Shown piece after piece: positions 1-5,985 of a stretch of 5,985 bases of DNA. The stretch spans positions 1 through 5,985 of the forward strand of contig USSR01000442.1 in the NCBI GenBank assembly GCA_900557355.1, read 5' to 3'. The DNA comes from an uncultured Bacteroides sp. GTDB lineage: Bacteria > Bacteroidota > Bacteroidia > Bacteroidales > Bacteroidaceae. The notes below the pieces were generated by a model. It worked only from the letters and a program-made list of their open reading frames with translations, was not told the DNA's origin and searched no databases. A program made the position numbers and the translations under genes. Position 1 is the stretch's first letter, and every line of letters starts with the position of its first letter.

Positions 1-2
1 AT

Positions 3-977
3 GCTGCCGCGCTTGAAATCTCGTCCTGGCTACGTGGCAGGGGTATGAAAAGTGAAATCCTCCACGGAGAACTACCTGAAATCATCAAACGTATCTTCGT
101 ACTTCATAGTAACTTCAAAGCTCAACGGGCGCTCTCCGGATCGCGTATCGGCGTAATAGGTTCCCCCTCTTCCTGGCTTGTTGCCAGCAATGTAGATTAC
201 CTGCTCTCCAAACGTCGTTGGGGAATTGAATACACCGACATCTCACTGGAACGCGTTTATGAGTATTACAATCAGATCACAGATGATGAAGTGGGCGAAG
301 CCTGCGCCGCTTTTGCCAGTAAAGCGCTTGCCTGCCGTGAAGCAACACCGGAGGATCTGATAAAAGCCATGCGCCTGTATCGTACCATTAAGCGGATTGT
401 GGAAGAAGAAAAACTGAGCGCACTCACTCTGAGCTGCTTCAAGCTGATAGAACAAACCGGAACCACCGGATGCCTCGCTCTCTCCCTATTGAACGATGAT
501 GGTATCATTGCCGGCTGCGAAGGTGACCTGCAATCTGTCTTTACCCAGCTTGCCGTAAAAGTGCTGACTGGCAAAGCTTCTTTCATGGCAAACCCTTCGA
601 TGATCAATGCACGCACCAACGAAATCGTACTTGCACACTGCACCGTGGGTATTGCACAAACCGAACAATACATTATCCGCAACCACTTTGAAACAGAGAC
701 GGGTATCGGTATTCAGGGAATCCTGCCTACAGGACACGTAACTTTGGTAAAATGTGGCGGAGAATGTCTGGACGAGTATTACCTGAGTACAGGTACACTA
801 ACCGAAAACACTAACTACATCAACATGTGCCGCACACAAGTACGCATAAAAATGGATACACCTGCAGAGTACTTTCTCAAAAATCCATTGGGAAACCACC
901 ACATCTTAATACAGGGGAATTACGAAATACTGCTGGATGAATTCCTGCAAGCTAACGGATGCAAAAGAGTTGAATAA
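3..977 (+). CDS. FucI/AraA-superfamily sugar isomerase-like protein, 5' end outside window
   Basis: The protein resembles the C-terminal two thirds of the L-fucose/L-arabinose isomerase-like family (COG2407 type), cytosolic enzymes that interconvert aldoses and ketoses using a divalent metal. The frame is open from the window edge: 14 codons before the ATG at 45 read AAALEISSWLRGRG, which looks like the helix usually found in the N-terminal domain, so that ATG is most likely internal. Numbering from that Met, visible family motifs are IGVIGSPSSWLVAS (35-48), TGCLALSLLNDDGIIAGCEGD (141-161), AHCT (197-200) and GNHH (283-286). By motif comparison from memory, E159 matches the first metal-ligand Glu of AraA, H198 the middle His, and H285 or H286 the C-terminal His. 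The segment where a second acidic ligand is expected reads SFMANPSM and has no acidic residue. The substrate cannot be told, and an isomerase role is inferred from family only. The gene converges on the kinase gene, with 38 bases between the stop codons. Confidence 0.8.
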   Translation, partial: AAALEISSWLRGRGMKSEILHGELPEIIKRIFVLHSNFKAQRALSGSRIGVIGSPSSWLVASNVDYLLSKRRWGIEYTDISLERVYEYYNQITDDEVGEACAAFASKALACREATPEDLIKAMRLYRTIKRIVEEEKLSALTLSCFKLIEQTGTTGCLALSLLNDDGIIAGCEGDLQSVFTQLAVKVLTGKASFMANPSMINARTNEIVLAHCTVGIAQTEQYIIRNHFETETGIGIQGILPTGHVTLVKCGGECLDEYYLSTGTLTENTNYINMCRTQVRIKMDTPAEYFLKNPLGNHHILIQGNYEILLDEFLQANGCKRVE

Positions 978-985
978 TACTATTC

Positions 986-1016
986 ATGCGAATCAGTTTC
1001 AACTACTGATTCGCAT
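986..1016. terminator. Perfect 12-bp hairpin between convergent genes, probable bidirectional terminator
   Basis: Bases 986-997 (ATGCGAATCAGT) pair perfectly with 1005-1016 around a 7-base loop. The stem starts 8 bases after the stop of the isomerase-like gene and its right arm includes the last base of the kinase stop codon (1016-1018, TAA on the minus strand). The flanks are AT-rich on both sides, but neither has a clean T run, so termination may be imperfect. The position between two convergent stops supports a shared terminator; function is inferred. Confidence 0.62.
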
Positions 1017-3628
1017 TATTCATTAAAATCGGGTACACGTACTGTAAAGCGTGTACCTTTTCCTAATTCAGAAGATACGTTTATCTCCCCTCTGAAACGC
1101 TCTACAATGGTTTGGCAGATACTTAGTCCCAGACCAGCACCCTGCGTAAAGCTATCCACTTTATAGAAACGCTCGAATATGCGTCGCTGGTTTTCTTCCG
1201 AAATACCGCTTCCGGTATCTTCTACAAAGAAAACGGTGTAGCCTGGGTCTTCTGTCTGGAAACCGAAAGTGATAGAACCCTGAGTAGTGAACTTCTTGGC
1301 ATTGTTGATGAAGTTATTGATCACCTGTTTCAGGCGGACAGAATCCGTTACTATGGATTTACTTTCTTCGGGCAATTTCATGACCAGCTCTACACCTGGA
1401 GGCATACTCAGACGCTGAGAATCATAGATCTGCTGCATTACAAACGTAAGGTTATATCCGGCAAAACGGAAGTCCATTGAACCGGACTCGATGCGAGACA
1501 GATCGAGAATGTCATTAATCAATGCCAACAATAAAGTACAGTTCGTATTGATTGTATCTACAAACTGTTTTACTTCTTCAGGACTGAATGCATCAATATC
1601 TTTCAGTAAATCGGAGAAACCGACAATAGAATTCAATGGAGTACGAATTTCATGACTCATATTGGCCAGGAAAGCCGATTTCAGAGTATCAGCCTGCAAA
1701 GCTTTGTCACGGGCTGCAATCAATTCTTCTTCGGTAGTTTTATAGCGCTGTATACTTTGACAAACACCCAATACCATATAAGGCGCCTCAGAATCCAGAC
1801 CGTTATAAGAGGCACTACGGAATTCCCACCATTCATATTTACCTTCTCCGCTACGCATACGGAAACTCATACGGGTATCCATTTCCTCACCTTTGAAAAT
1901 GGCCGTGAAATGTCGGTGAGCCTCTTCCAAATCATCCGCATGGATAAAAAGCTCCAATTCTTTCCGCAAGATAGTCTGCTTACCGGGAAGCCCGAAGTAA
2001 TCGAGCAATGCACCCGAGAAGTGGAAACTATGCGTGCGTATGTCATATTGCCAGGGATATACGGAACTTGCATCCACAGCCAGATCGAAAAAACGCTTAT
2101 GCATTTCTTCCTCCGAAATATTGCGGCAACAAATAGCCATACCTGTCATCTTATTCTTGGAGTAAATCGGTACAATCTCACCAGAAACCGGAAAATAAGT
2201 TCCTTTATGAACTTCCTGCATAAAAGCCTTCTCCGGAATAGGTATTACACGACTCTCAGCTCTCACCTGTTTCAGTAAAGACTGTAGAATATCCTCCCCA
2301 TTCGAATAGATATGGAAAATGGAACCAGCCATCTGACCTTCGTAATAACGTGCCGTATGAGTATCAGGATCCAGTTCGAGCATCAACATCAGAGCACGAT
2401 TAACAAAATGTATACGGAAATCCGTATCATAAGTAATTAACCCATCGCGAATAGAACAGAAAATATTATCAAATTCATCACGCTGCTCCACCAGACGATT
2501 CTGTATCAGTAAACGTGTTTGAGCATGCATACGACGACGTGATTCATGGCGATTCAAACGATAGAGCCAGATTACGAGGAAAACTAATGCACCTACAACA
2601 ATAGAATAGAACAGTACGAACCAGATGCGATAACGTTCCATCAAAGGTGCATTCATGATAACACCACTATCACTTACTTTATCCGCATTTACTCTGAAAT
2701 ATTCCAACTGCTTGAAGTCGTAAAGCATTTTACCCGGAAGATCCATAACTCCGATTACAGAAGGTGTGGCACCTTGCAAAACTTGTGCAGCACATTTACC
2801 TGCTGCACTGGCCCCTTCATAAGGCTCCATATCGTGCACACAAAATACGCCGTTTGTCAAAGCCAGACTCTGTCCGGCAAAAACCGGAGCTTTAGAATTT
2901 TTTCCAATAAAAGAGAGGAAAGGGGTCCATTTGGGAGCAATGACAATACGGTTATATGCGTTATAATCATAACAGATAGAAGCGATAACAGGATTGGGAG
3001 CCTGTGCCTGCACATTCATGACCTTCAACTTATACTCAGGATGAAGTTTTTGATAAACAGGCCACATACGTTCTAATTCAGAAACACCTCTAAGCCCCAA
3101 AAGGCTACTGTCTGAAACACAAACGACTTCTGTTCGATTAGGAAATATACGATGTGCATTTTCAAGCAAGTGTATGAAATCGATCTTAGATGTATACCCG
3201 CAGACATTGGGCAACTTCGACATCAGTTTTTCATTAGGATATTTAATACCCGATACAACAACCGGTAACTTATAAGGCAGGGAATCTCCACAATGCATCA
3301 AAGTATAGAAAGCTTCATCACTGCTTGTAACAATAATATCGGTATTTCGTTGACGGGCCCGTTCGCAAATGCGCCGCATAATGACACACTCTGATGAAAA
3401 AGTCCAGTAATCGGCATCCAAATATTCTGTTGTAACTTTCGCTTTTATACCTCCACGTGACAGACCATCACGTACCCCTTCCGTCAAACGTTCATTCCAG
3501 GGAGTACGATGATTATATGACTGGATGAAAAGCACGTTGTATGTACGTTCTGCAGCATAAAAGTGTCCGGCAAAAACAATGCAAGGAAACAGGCCTATCA
3601 GCATCACGAGGAATAAGCGTCTCTTCAT
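1016..3628 (-). CDS. Membrane histidine kinase with ABC substrate-binding-like sensor and two PAS domains
   Basis: This is a complete sensor histidine kinase of 870 residues. A signal-like N-terminus (KRR at 2-4, then a hydrophobic run to about 20, likely cut between 20 and 27) leads to a periplasmic domain of about 30-320. That domain resembles the ABC substrate-binding sensor family (PF04392 type), ending in the typical AAGKCAAQVLQG (275-286) and YDFKQLEYFRV (303-313). A membrane helix at about 335-356 follows, then PAS 1 (about 383-505), PAS 2 (about 512-630, with HADD at 563-566), the dimerisation and phosphoacceptor domain (SHEIRTPLN, H659), and the ATPase domain with N box (NNFINNAKKF, 771-780), G1 (DTGSGI, 804-809), F box (818-821) and G2 (GAGLGL, 830-835). 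All catalytic motifs are intact, and the HExxT motif (659-663) suggests it may also act as a phosphatase. There is no receiver or HTH domain, so a separate response regulator is needed, and none is in the window. No strong ribosome binding site precedes the ATG, but the start fits the signal peptide. The ligand is unknown. Confidence 0.93.
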   Translation of the reverse strand: MKRRLFLVMLIGLFPCIVFAGHFYAAERTYNVLFIQSYNHRTPWNERLTEGVRDGLSRGGIKAKVTTEYLDADYWTFSSECVIMRRICERARQRNTDIIVTSSDEAFYTLMHCGDSLPYKLPVVVSGIKYPNEKLMSKLPNVCGYTSKIDFIHLLENAHRIFPNRTEVVCVSDSSLLGLRGVSELERMWPVYQKLHPEYKLKVMNVQAQAPNPVIASICYDYNAYNRIVIAPKWTPFLSFIGKNSKAPVFAGQSLALTNGVFCVHDMEPYEGASAAGKCAAQVLQGATPSVIGVMDLPGKMLYDFKQLEYFRVNADKVSDSGVIMNAPLMERYRIWFVLFYSIVVGALVFLVIWLYRLNRHESRRRMHAQTRLLIQNRLVEQRDEFDNIFCSIRDGLITYDTDFRIHFVNRALMLMLELDPDTHTARYYEGQMAGSIFHIYSNGEDILQSLLKQVRAESRVIPIPEKAFMQEVHKGTYFPVSGEIVPIYSKNKMTGMAICCRNISEEEMHKRFFDLAVDASSVYPWQYDIRTHSFHFSGALLDYFGLPGKQTILRKELELFIHADDLEEAHRHFTAIFKGEEMDTRMSFRMRSGEGKYEWWEFRSASYNGLDSEAPYMVLGVCQSIQRYKTTEEELIAARDKALQADTLKSAFLANMSHEIRTPLNSIVGFSDLLKDIDAFSPEEVKQFVDTINTNCTLLLALINDILDLSRIESGSMDFRFAGYNLTFVMQQIYDSQRLSMPPGVELVMKLPEESKSIVTDSVRLKQVINNFINNAKKFTTQGSITFGFQTEDPGYTVFFVEDTGSGISEENQRRIFERFYKVDSFTQGAGLGLSICQTIVERFRGEINVSSELGKGTRFTVRVPDFNE

Positions 3629-3677
3629 ATCTCGATTTTCTTCTGTTTATGAATAAATGTGCTATGAATTTTCCACG

Positions 3678-3710
3678 CAAATATACGGATTATATTGAAA
3701 TACAGAACAG
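3678..3710 (-). promoter_or_regulatory. Likely Bacteroides-type promoter of the histidine kinase gene
   Basis: Read on the minus strand, 3685-3678 is TATATTTG, an exact match to the Bacteroides -7 consensus TAnnTTTG. About 20 bases further upstream, near 3705-3710, lies CTGTTC, only a weak fit to the -33 TTTG box. The -7 box ends 49 bases before the kinase ATG, which would give a short leader of about 40 bases. It sits directly beyond the hairpin that closes the permease operon, as expected for a fresh transcription start. One short consensus match in AT-rich DNA can arise by chance, so the call is moderate. Confidence 0.5.
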
Positions 3711-3712
3711 AA

Positions 3713-3751
3713 TGCACCTTTTCTTTTACCTTATGCAAAAGAAAAGGTGCA
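3713..3751 (-). terminator. Strong 15-bp hairpin terminator after the ABC permease operon
   Basis: Bases 3713-3727 (TGCACCTTTTCTTTT) are the exact reverse complement of 3737-3751, with a 9-base loop. On the minus strand the hairpin begins 20 bases after the permease stop codon and is followed by a T-rich stretch (TTCTGTTCTGTATTTC), which fits an intrinsic terminator for the permease operon. The stem is uninterrupted, with the G-C pairs near its base and A-T pairs near the loop. It separates the permease transcript from the kinase promoter. Confidence 0.72.
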
Positions 3752-3771
3752 CCATATAGAAGAAAATCTGA

Positions 3772-5085
3772 CTATTCGTCGTGCAAGGCATCCGCCGGTT
3801 TCACCCGCATCGCCTGTGCAGCAGGGAACCAGATACCGGCAATTACCATCAAGGTCATAAGAAAGAAAGTGAATAATGAGACTAACACAAAGCGAAGTCC
3901 GGTAGCGTCAGCCTGTTCCGTCATTACAGCTTCCGCCATAACCAGATTACCACAAATAATCAAAGCCGGAATAGCTGCCAGTATCAACAATAACAAACCT
4001 TCTCCCAACAATTGGGAACGTATCCTGGAACGACTGCTTCCCATCGCCATACGCAAAGCAATTTCACTACGGCGATGGCGGGTACGGAACCAGAAAGTCC
4101 CCATCAACCCGATAAAAACATTGAAGCTAAAGAATATAGCAATAAGCCGTGCACTGCGAATATACGGAGTAATCCCTTCGGATGCATCACGCTCCGCTTT
4201 CTGTTCATCATAGCTACGGACTTCAAACAGATAGAACGGTGCAACCTGCAACCGTGAAGTCATTTCACGGGAGAAGCGGGTAGCAAAATCATTCGTATCA
4301 GCTTCGGGGCGCACGCGAATGGAAATAAAAGGAATAGCTTGCATTCTGTAAAACCAATTCGGAAGAGGGGTTAAAATGAAAGATTCATAGCGGGCATAAT
4401 CATCTGTCTTCTGATGGTCGCATACGGCAGTCACCCGGTAACGGAGACTGCTACCTGTATAATAATCGAAAAATTCCTTCCCCAATACTCCGTTATGAGC
4501 GTGAAAAAGGCTGTCAGCCAGCTCTAATGTAATGACAGCGGGCAATGGAGTGACAGCAGGATTCCACTCGGCTGAAGCAAATGACAGCGAAGAGCCGGAA
4601 GTACTTTCAAAGGCATTCATATCAGCAGAAAACATTCCTGTGCCTTCTTGTATTGGAATACGCATTACATCAAAGTATTCAGGAGATACATAACGAATAT
4701 TAGCATCCTTCACACTTATGCTATCTGTGGTGTATCCCTGAAATACAGTGTTTCGAGTATAAGCATCAGAACCAAGCCAGATACTAGCACTCTCCACATC
4801 CGGATTTTGTTTGATCCGGCGGAATACTTCCTCCATAGGCTTAAACCAGAAATTTTGCAAACTATCTTCGGAAGAACAAAGTACCAACTGCATGGGGTTC
4901 GTGGATATACTGACTTTATATACATGTTCCAAATCATACCCTTTAGGCTGACGTTCTGCATAAGCAAAAGCATAGAGCATATCAAGACAATACCATAACA
5001 ATACGAAAACAATCAGAAGTTCTGCAAAGAGCCAACTGTTCGAACGGCGCTGGTTCCAGATTTGGGTCAGGATAGACTTTATCAT
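3772..5085 (-). CDS. MacB/FtsX-type ABC transporter permease (second of tandem pair)
   Basis: This is a complete 437-residue inner-membrane permease subunit of the MacB/FtsX family, the class that couples a cytoplasmic ATPase to periplasmic export or mechanical work rather than forming a classical import channel. The topology is canonical: a first membrane helix at about 18-40, a large periplasmic domain (about 41-310) and three C-terminal helices at about 312-332, 363-386 and 398-420. The cytoplasmic signature after helix 2, RRSEIALRMAMGSSRSRIRSQ (338-358), matches the family pattern EIAxRxAxGAS, and the end (PAAQAMRVKPADALHDE) is the usual C-terminus. In the periplasmic domain, AVITLELADSLF (183-194) and LGKEF (201-205) correspond to core MacB periplasmic strands, but a Ser-rich stretch of about 30 residues (about 150-181) before them looks like an insertion. 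The N-terminus MIKSILTQIWNQRRSN is typical of the family and supports the ATG start; upstream AAAGAGAAA could be a weak ribosome binding site. It lies 27 bases after the upstream permease gene. Substrate unknown. Confidence 0.92.
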   Translation of the reverse strand: MIKSILTQIWNQRRSNSWLFAELLIVFVLLWYCLDMLYAFAYAERQPKGYDLEHVYKVSISTNPMQLVLCSSEDSLQNFWFKPMEEVFRRIKQNPDVESASIWLGSDAYTRNTVFQGYTTDSISVKDANIRYVSPEYFDVMRIPIQEGTGMFSADMNAFESTSGSSLSFASAEWNPAVTPLPAVITLELADSLFHAHNGVLGKEFFDYYTGSSLRYRVTAVCDHQKTDDYARYESFILTPLPNWFYRMQAIPFISIRVRPEADTNDFATRFSREMTSRLQVAPFYLFEVRSYDEQKAERDASEGITPYIRSARLIAIFFSFNVFIGLMGTFWFRTRHRRSEIALRMAMGSSRSRIRSQLLGEGLLLLILAAIPALIICGNLVMAEAVMTEQADATGLRFVLVSLFTFFLMTLMVIAGIWFPAAQAMRVKPADALHDE

Positions 5086-5112
5086 AATGGTTTCTCTTTA
5101 GTTTTTAAACAA

Positions 5113-5985
5113 TTATTCTCCACTGATAACTTCTGCTATCGGACGGCGAGTAGCATTCCATGCCGGAATAAATACGGACAGAAAATTAAAAAGCAGGCAT
5201 ACGCCCAATACCGTCAGAAATACGGTGGGTCGTAGGAAAAGCCAGATACTTACCTCGAAGTTCGTATCGGTATATCCACCTGCGAGCATCCAATCTTTCC
5301 CCAACCATAACAGCAGGCATGAAAGCAGAAATCCCAGCAATGCACCAATGAATGCCATCAGCAAGTTCTCAATTAGCAGCTGTGTCATCAAGGTCAGACG
5401 ACTTGCACCATAAGCTTTACGCACCGCAAGTTCCGACAGACGACGAGACATTTGAGAGGAGATAAGTCCACTAACATTGATTGCCGGCACAATGAGTAGG
5501 ATAAGCCCCAAAATGATACAGGTAGCCATAGGGTTAAGGAAATCATCACGGAAGAACTGGCGCTCAGCATAGGTGCTCAAATCAGGAAGTACCAATTCAT
5601 ATTCGGTAAGTGATGCATTCAGACTATCCAGCGAACTCTCTATCTGTTGTTTCATTTCATTGGGACTGACATCTGGTTTACACAACACCATCGCTTCAAA
5701 ACCACCACGTAATCCTTCACTTCCCCATGCAGGGTCTTTAGTATAGTAAGGCACCCACACCTCGCCATAAGCAAAGGTGAAAAGAGAACTTACATCTTCC
5801 GTAACCCCTACTACACGTTTGGGACGAAAATCAACAAAATAACTCTTGCCAATAGCTTCTTCAGCCGAACCGAAAGCTTCGCGTGCCAACCGCTCGGCAA
5901 TGACTACAACATCTGCACAAGCATCAAACTCTTGTTGATCGAACGAACGACCTGCTACGAAACGAATATCATAAAGACGCCAGAA
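5113..5985 (-). CDS. MacB/FtsX-type ABC transporter permease (first of tandem pair), 5' end outside window
   Basis: The C-terminal 290 residues of a second MacB/FtsX-family permease are visible, and the frame is open to the window edge. A TTG codon at 5889 could be mistaken for a start, but the 32 codons before it read on as conserved periplasmic-domain sequence (FWRLYDIRFVAGRSF, then DVVVIAERLAREAFG), so the real start is further upstream. The visible part holds the end of the periplasmic domain (residues 1 to about 150 of the fragment, including IGKSY and RVVGVTEDV), then membrane helices at about 153-175, 204-230 and 249-275. The signature RRLSELAVRKAYGASRLTLMT (about 181-201) follows the first of these, and the protein ends IPAWNATRRPIAEVISGE, all typical of the family. 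It is distinct in sequence from the downstream permease, so the two likely form a heterodimer with an ATPase encoded elsewhere, probably upstream in the same operon. The transported substrate cannot be inferred. Confidence 0.9.
   Translation of the reverse strand, partial: FWRLYDIRFVAGRSFDQQEFDACADVVVIAERLAREAFGSAEEAIGKSYFVDFRPKRVVGVTEDVSSLFTFAYGEVWVPYYTKDPAWGSEGLRGGFEAMVLCKPDVSPNEMKQQIESSLDSLNASLTEYELVLPDLSTYAERQFFRDDFLNPMATCIILGLILLIVPAINVSGLISSQMSRRLSELAVRKAYGASRLTLMTQLLIENLLMAFIGALLGFLLSCLLLWLGKDWMLAGGYTDTNFEVSIWLFLRPTVFLTVLGVCLLFNFLSVFIPAWNATRRPIAEVISGE

Noticed and set aside
45..47. ATG at 45 as the true start of the isomerase-like gene, with AGGGG just upstream as a ribosome binding site
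   Set aside because: The frame is open to the window edge and the codons before it read as plausible family sequence. The family also normally has an additional N-terminal domain.
272..682. A 136-codon minus-strand frame inside the isomerase-like gene
   Set aside because: It is antisense to conserved family motifs and shows no domain or start signal.
1652..2278. A 208-codon open frame on the plus strand inside the kinase gene
   Set aside because: It lies wholly antisense to a well-supported kinase coding region, has no recognisable domain and reads as low-complexity shadow sequence.
3713..3751. The inverted repeat as an IS end or attachment site
   Set aside because: There is no transposase, direct repeat or target duplication nearby, and position and T-rich tail fit an intrinsic terminator.
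3695..4213. A 172-codon plus-strand open frame across the terminator and the 3' end of the permease gene
   Set aside because: It is antisense to the conserved FtsX C-terminal domain, runs through the hairpin and has no family resemblance.
5887..5889. TTG start for the first permease gene
   Set aside because: The frame continues to the window end with conserved periplasmic-domain sequence, and a start here would leave the protein without its first membrane helix.

Overview
The window looks like chromosomal DNA from a gut Bacteroides or close relative (Bacteroidales). The reasons are moderate GC content, weak or absent Shine-Dalgarno sequences, a -7 box matching the Bacteroides consensus TAnnTTTG, and protein families typical of that group (MacB/FtsX half-permeases in tandem, periplasmic-sensing multi-PAS histidine kinases). 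The genus is an inference; there is no rRNA or other marker gene here.

Layout: (1) bases 3-977, plus strand: the C-terminal part of a sugar isomerase-like protein (L-fucose/L-arabinose isomerase superfamily) whose start lies before the window. (2) bases 986-1016: a perfect 12-bp stem between two convergent genes, probably a shared terminator. (3) bases 1016-3628, minus strand: a complete 870-residue membrane histidine kinase with an ABC substrate-binding-like periplasmic sensor, two PAS domains and a full kinase core, but no receiver domain and no DNA-binding domain. (4) bases 3629-3771: a 143-base intergenic region holding a strong 15-bp hairpin terminator for the upstream ABC genes and, just beyond it, a likely promoter for the kinase. 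(5) bases 3772-5085 and 5113-5985, minus strand: two different MacB/FtsX-type ABC permease subunits, 27 bases apart and in one operon. The second (first in transcription order) is cut by the window end.

How they may work together: transcription on the minus strand runs permease A, then permease B, then the terminator. The kinase then appears to start its own transcript. The two permeases probably form a heterodimer driven by a separate ATPase encoded outside the window. The kinase would sense a periplasmic ligand and pass phosphate to a response regulator not present here. Nothing links the isomerase-like gene to the rest; it converges on them.

I see no mobile element, CRISPR array, RNA gene or clearly new system. 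The most interesting items are the sensor architecture and cysteine content of the kinase, the apparent loss of one metal-ligand position in the isomerase-like protein, and the compact terminator-promoter junction.
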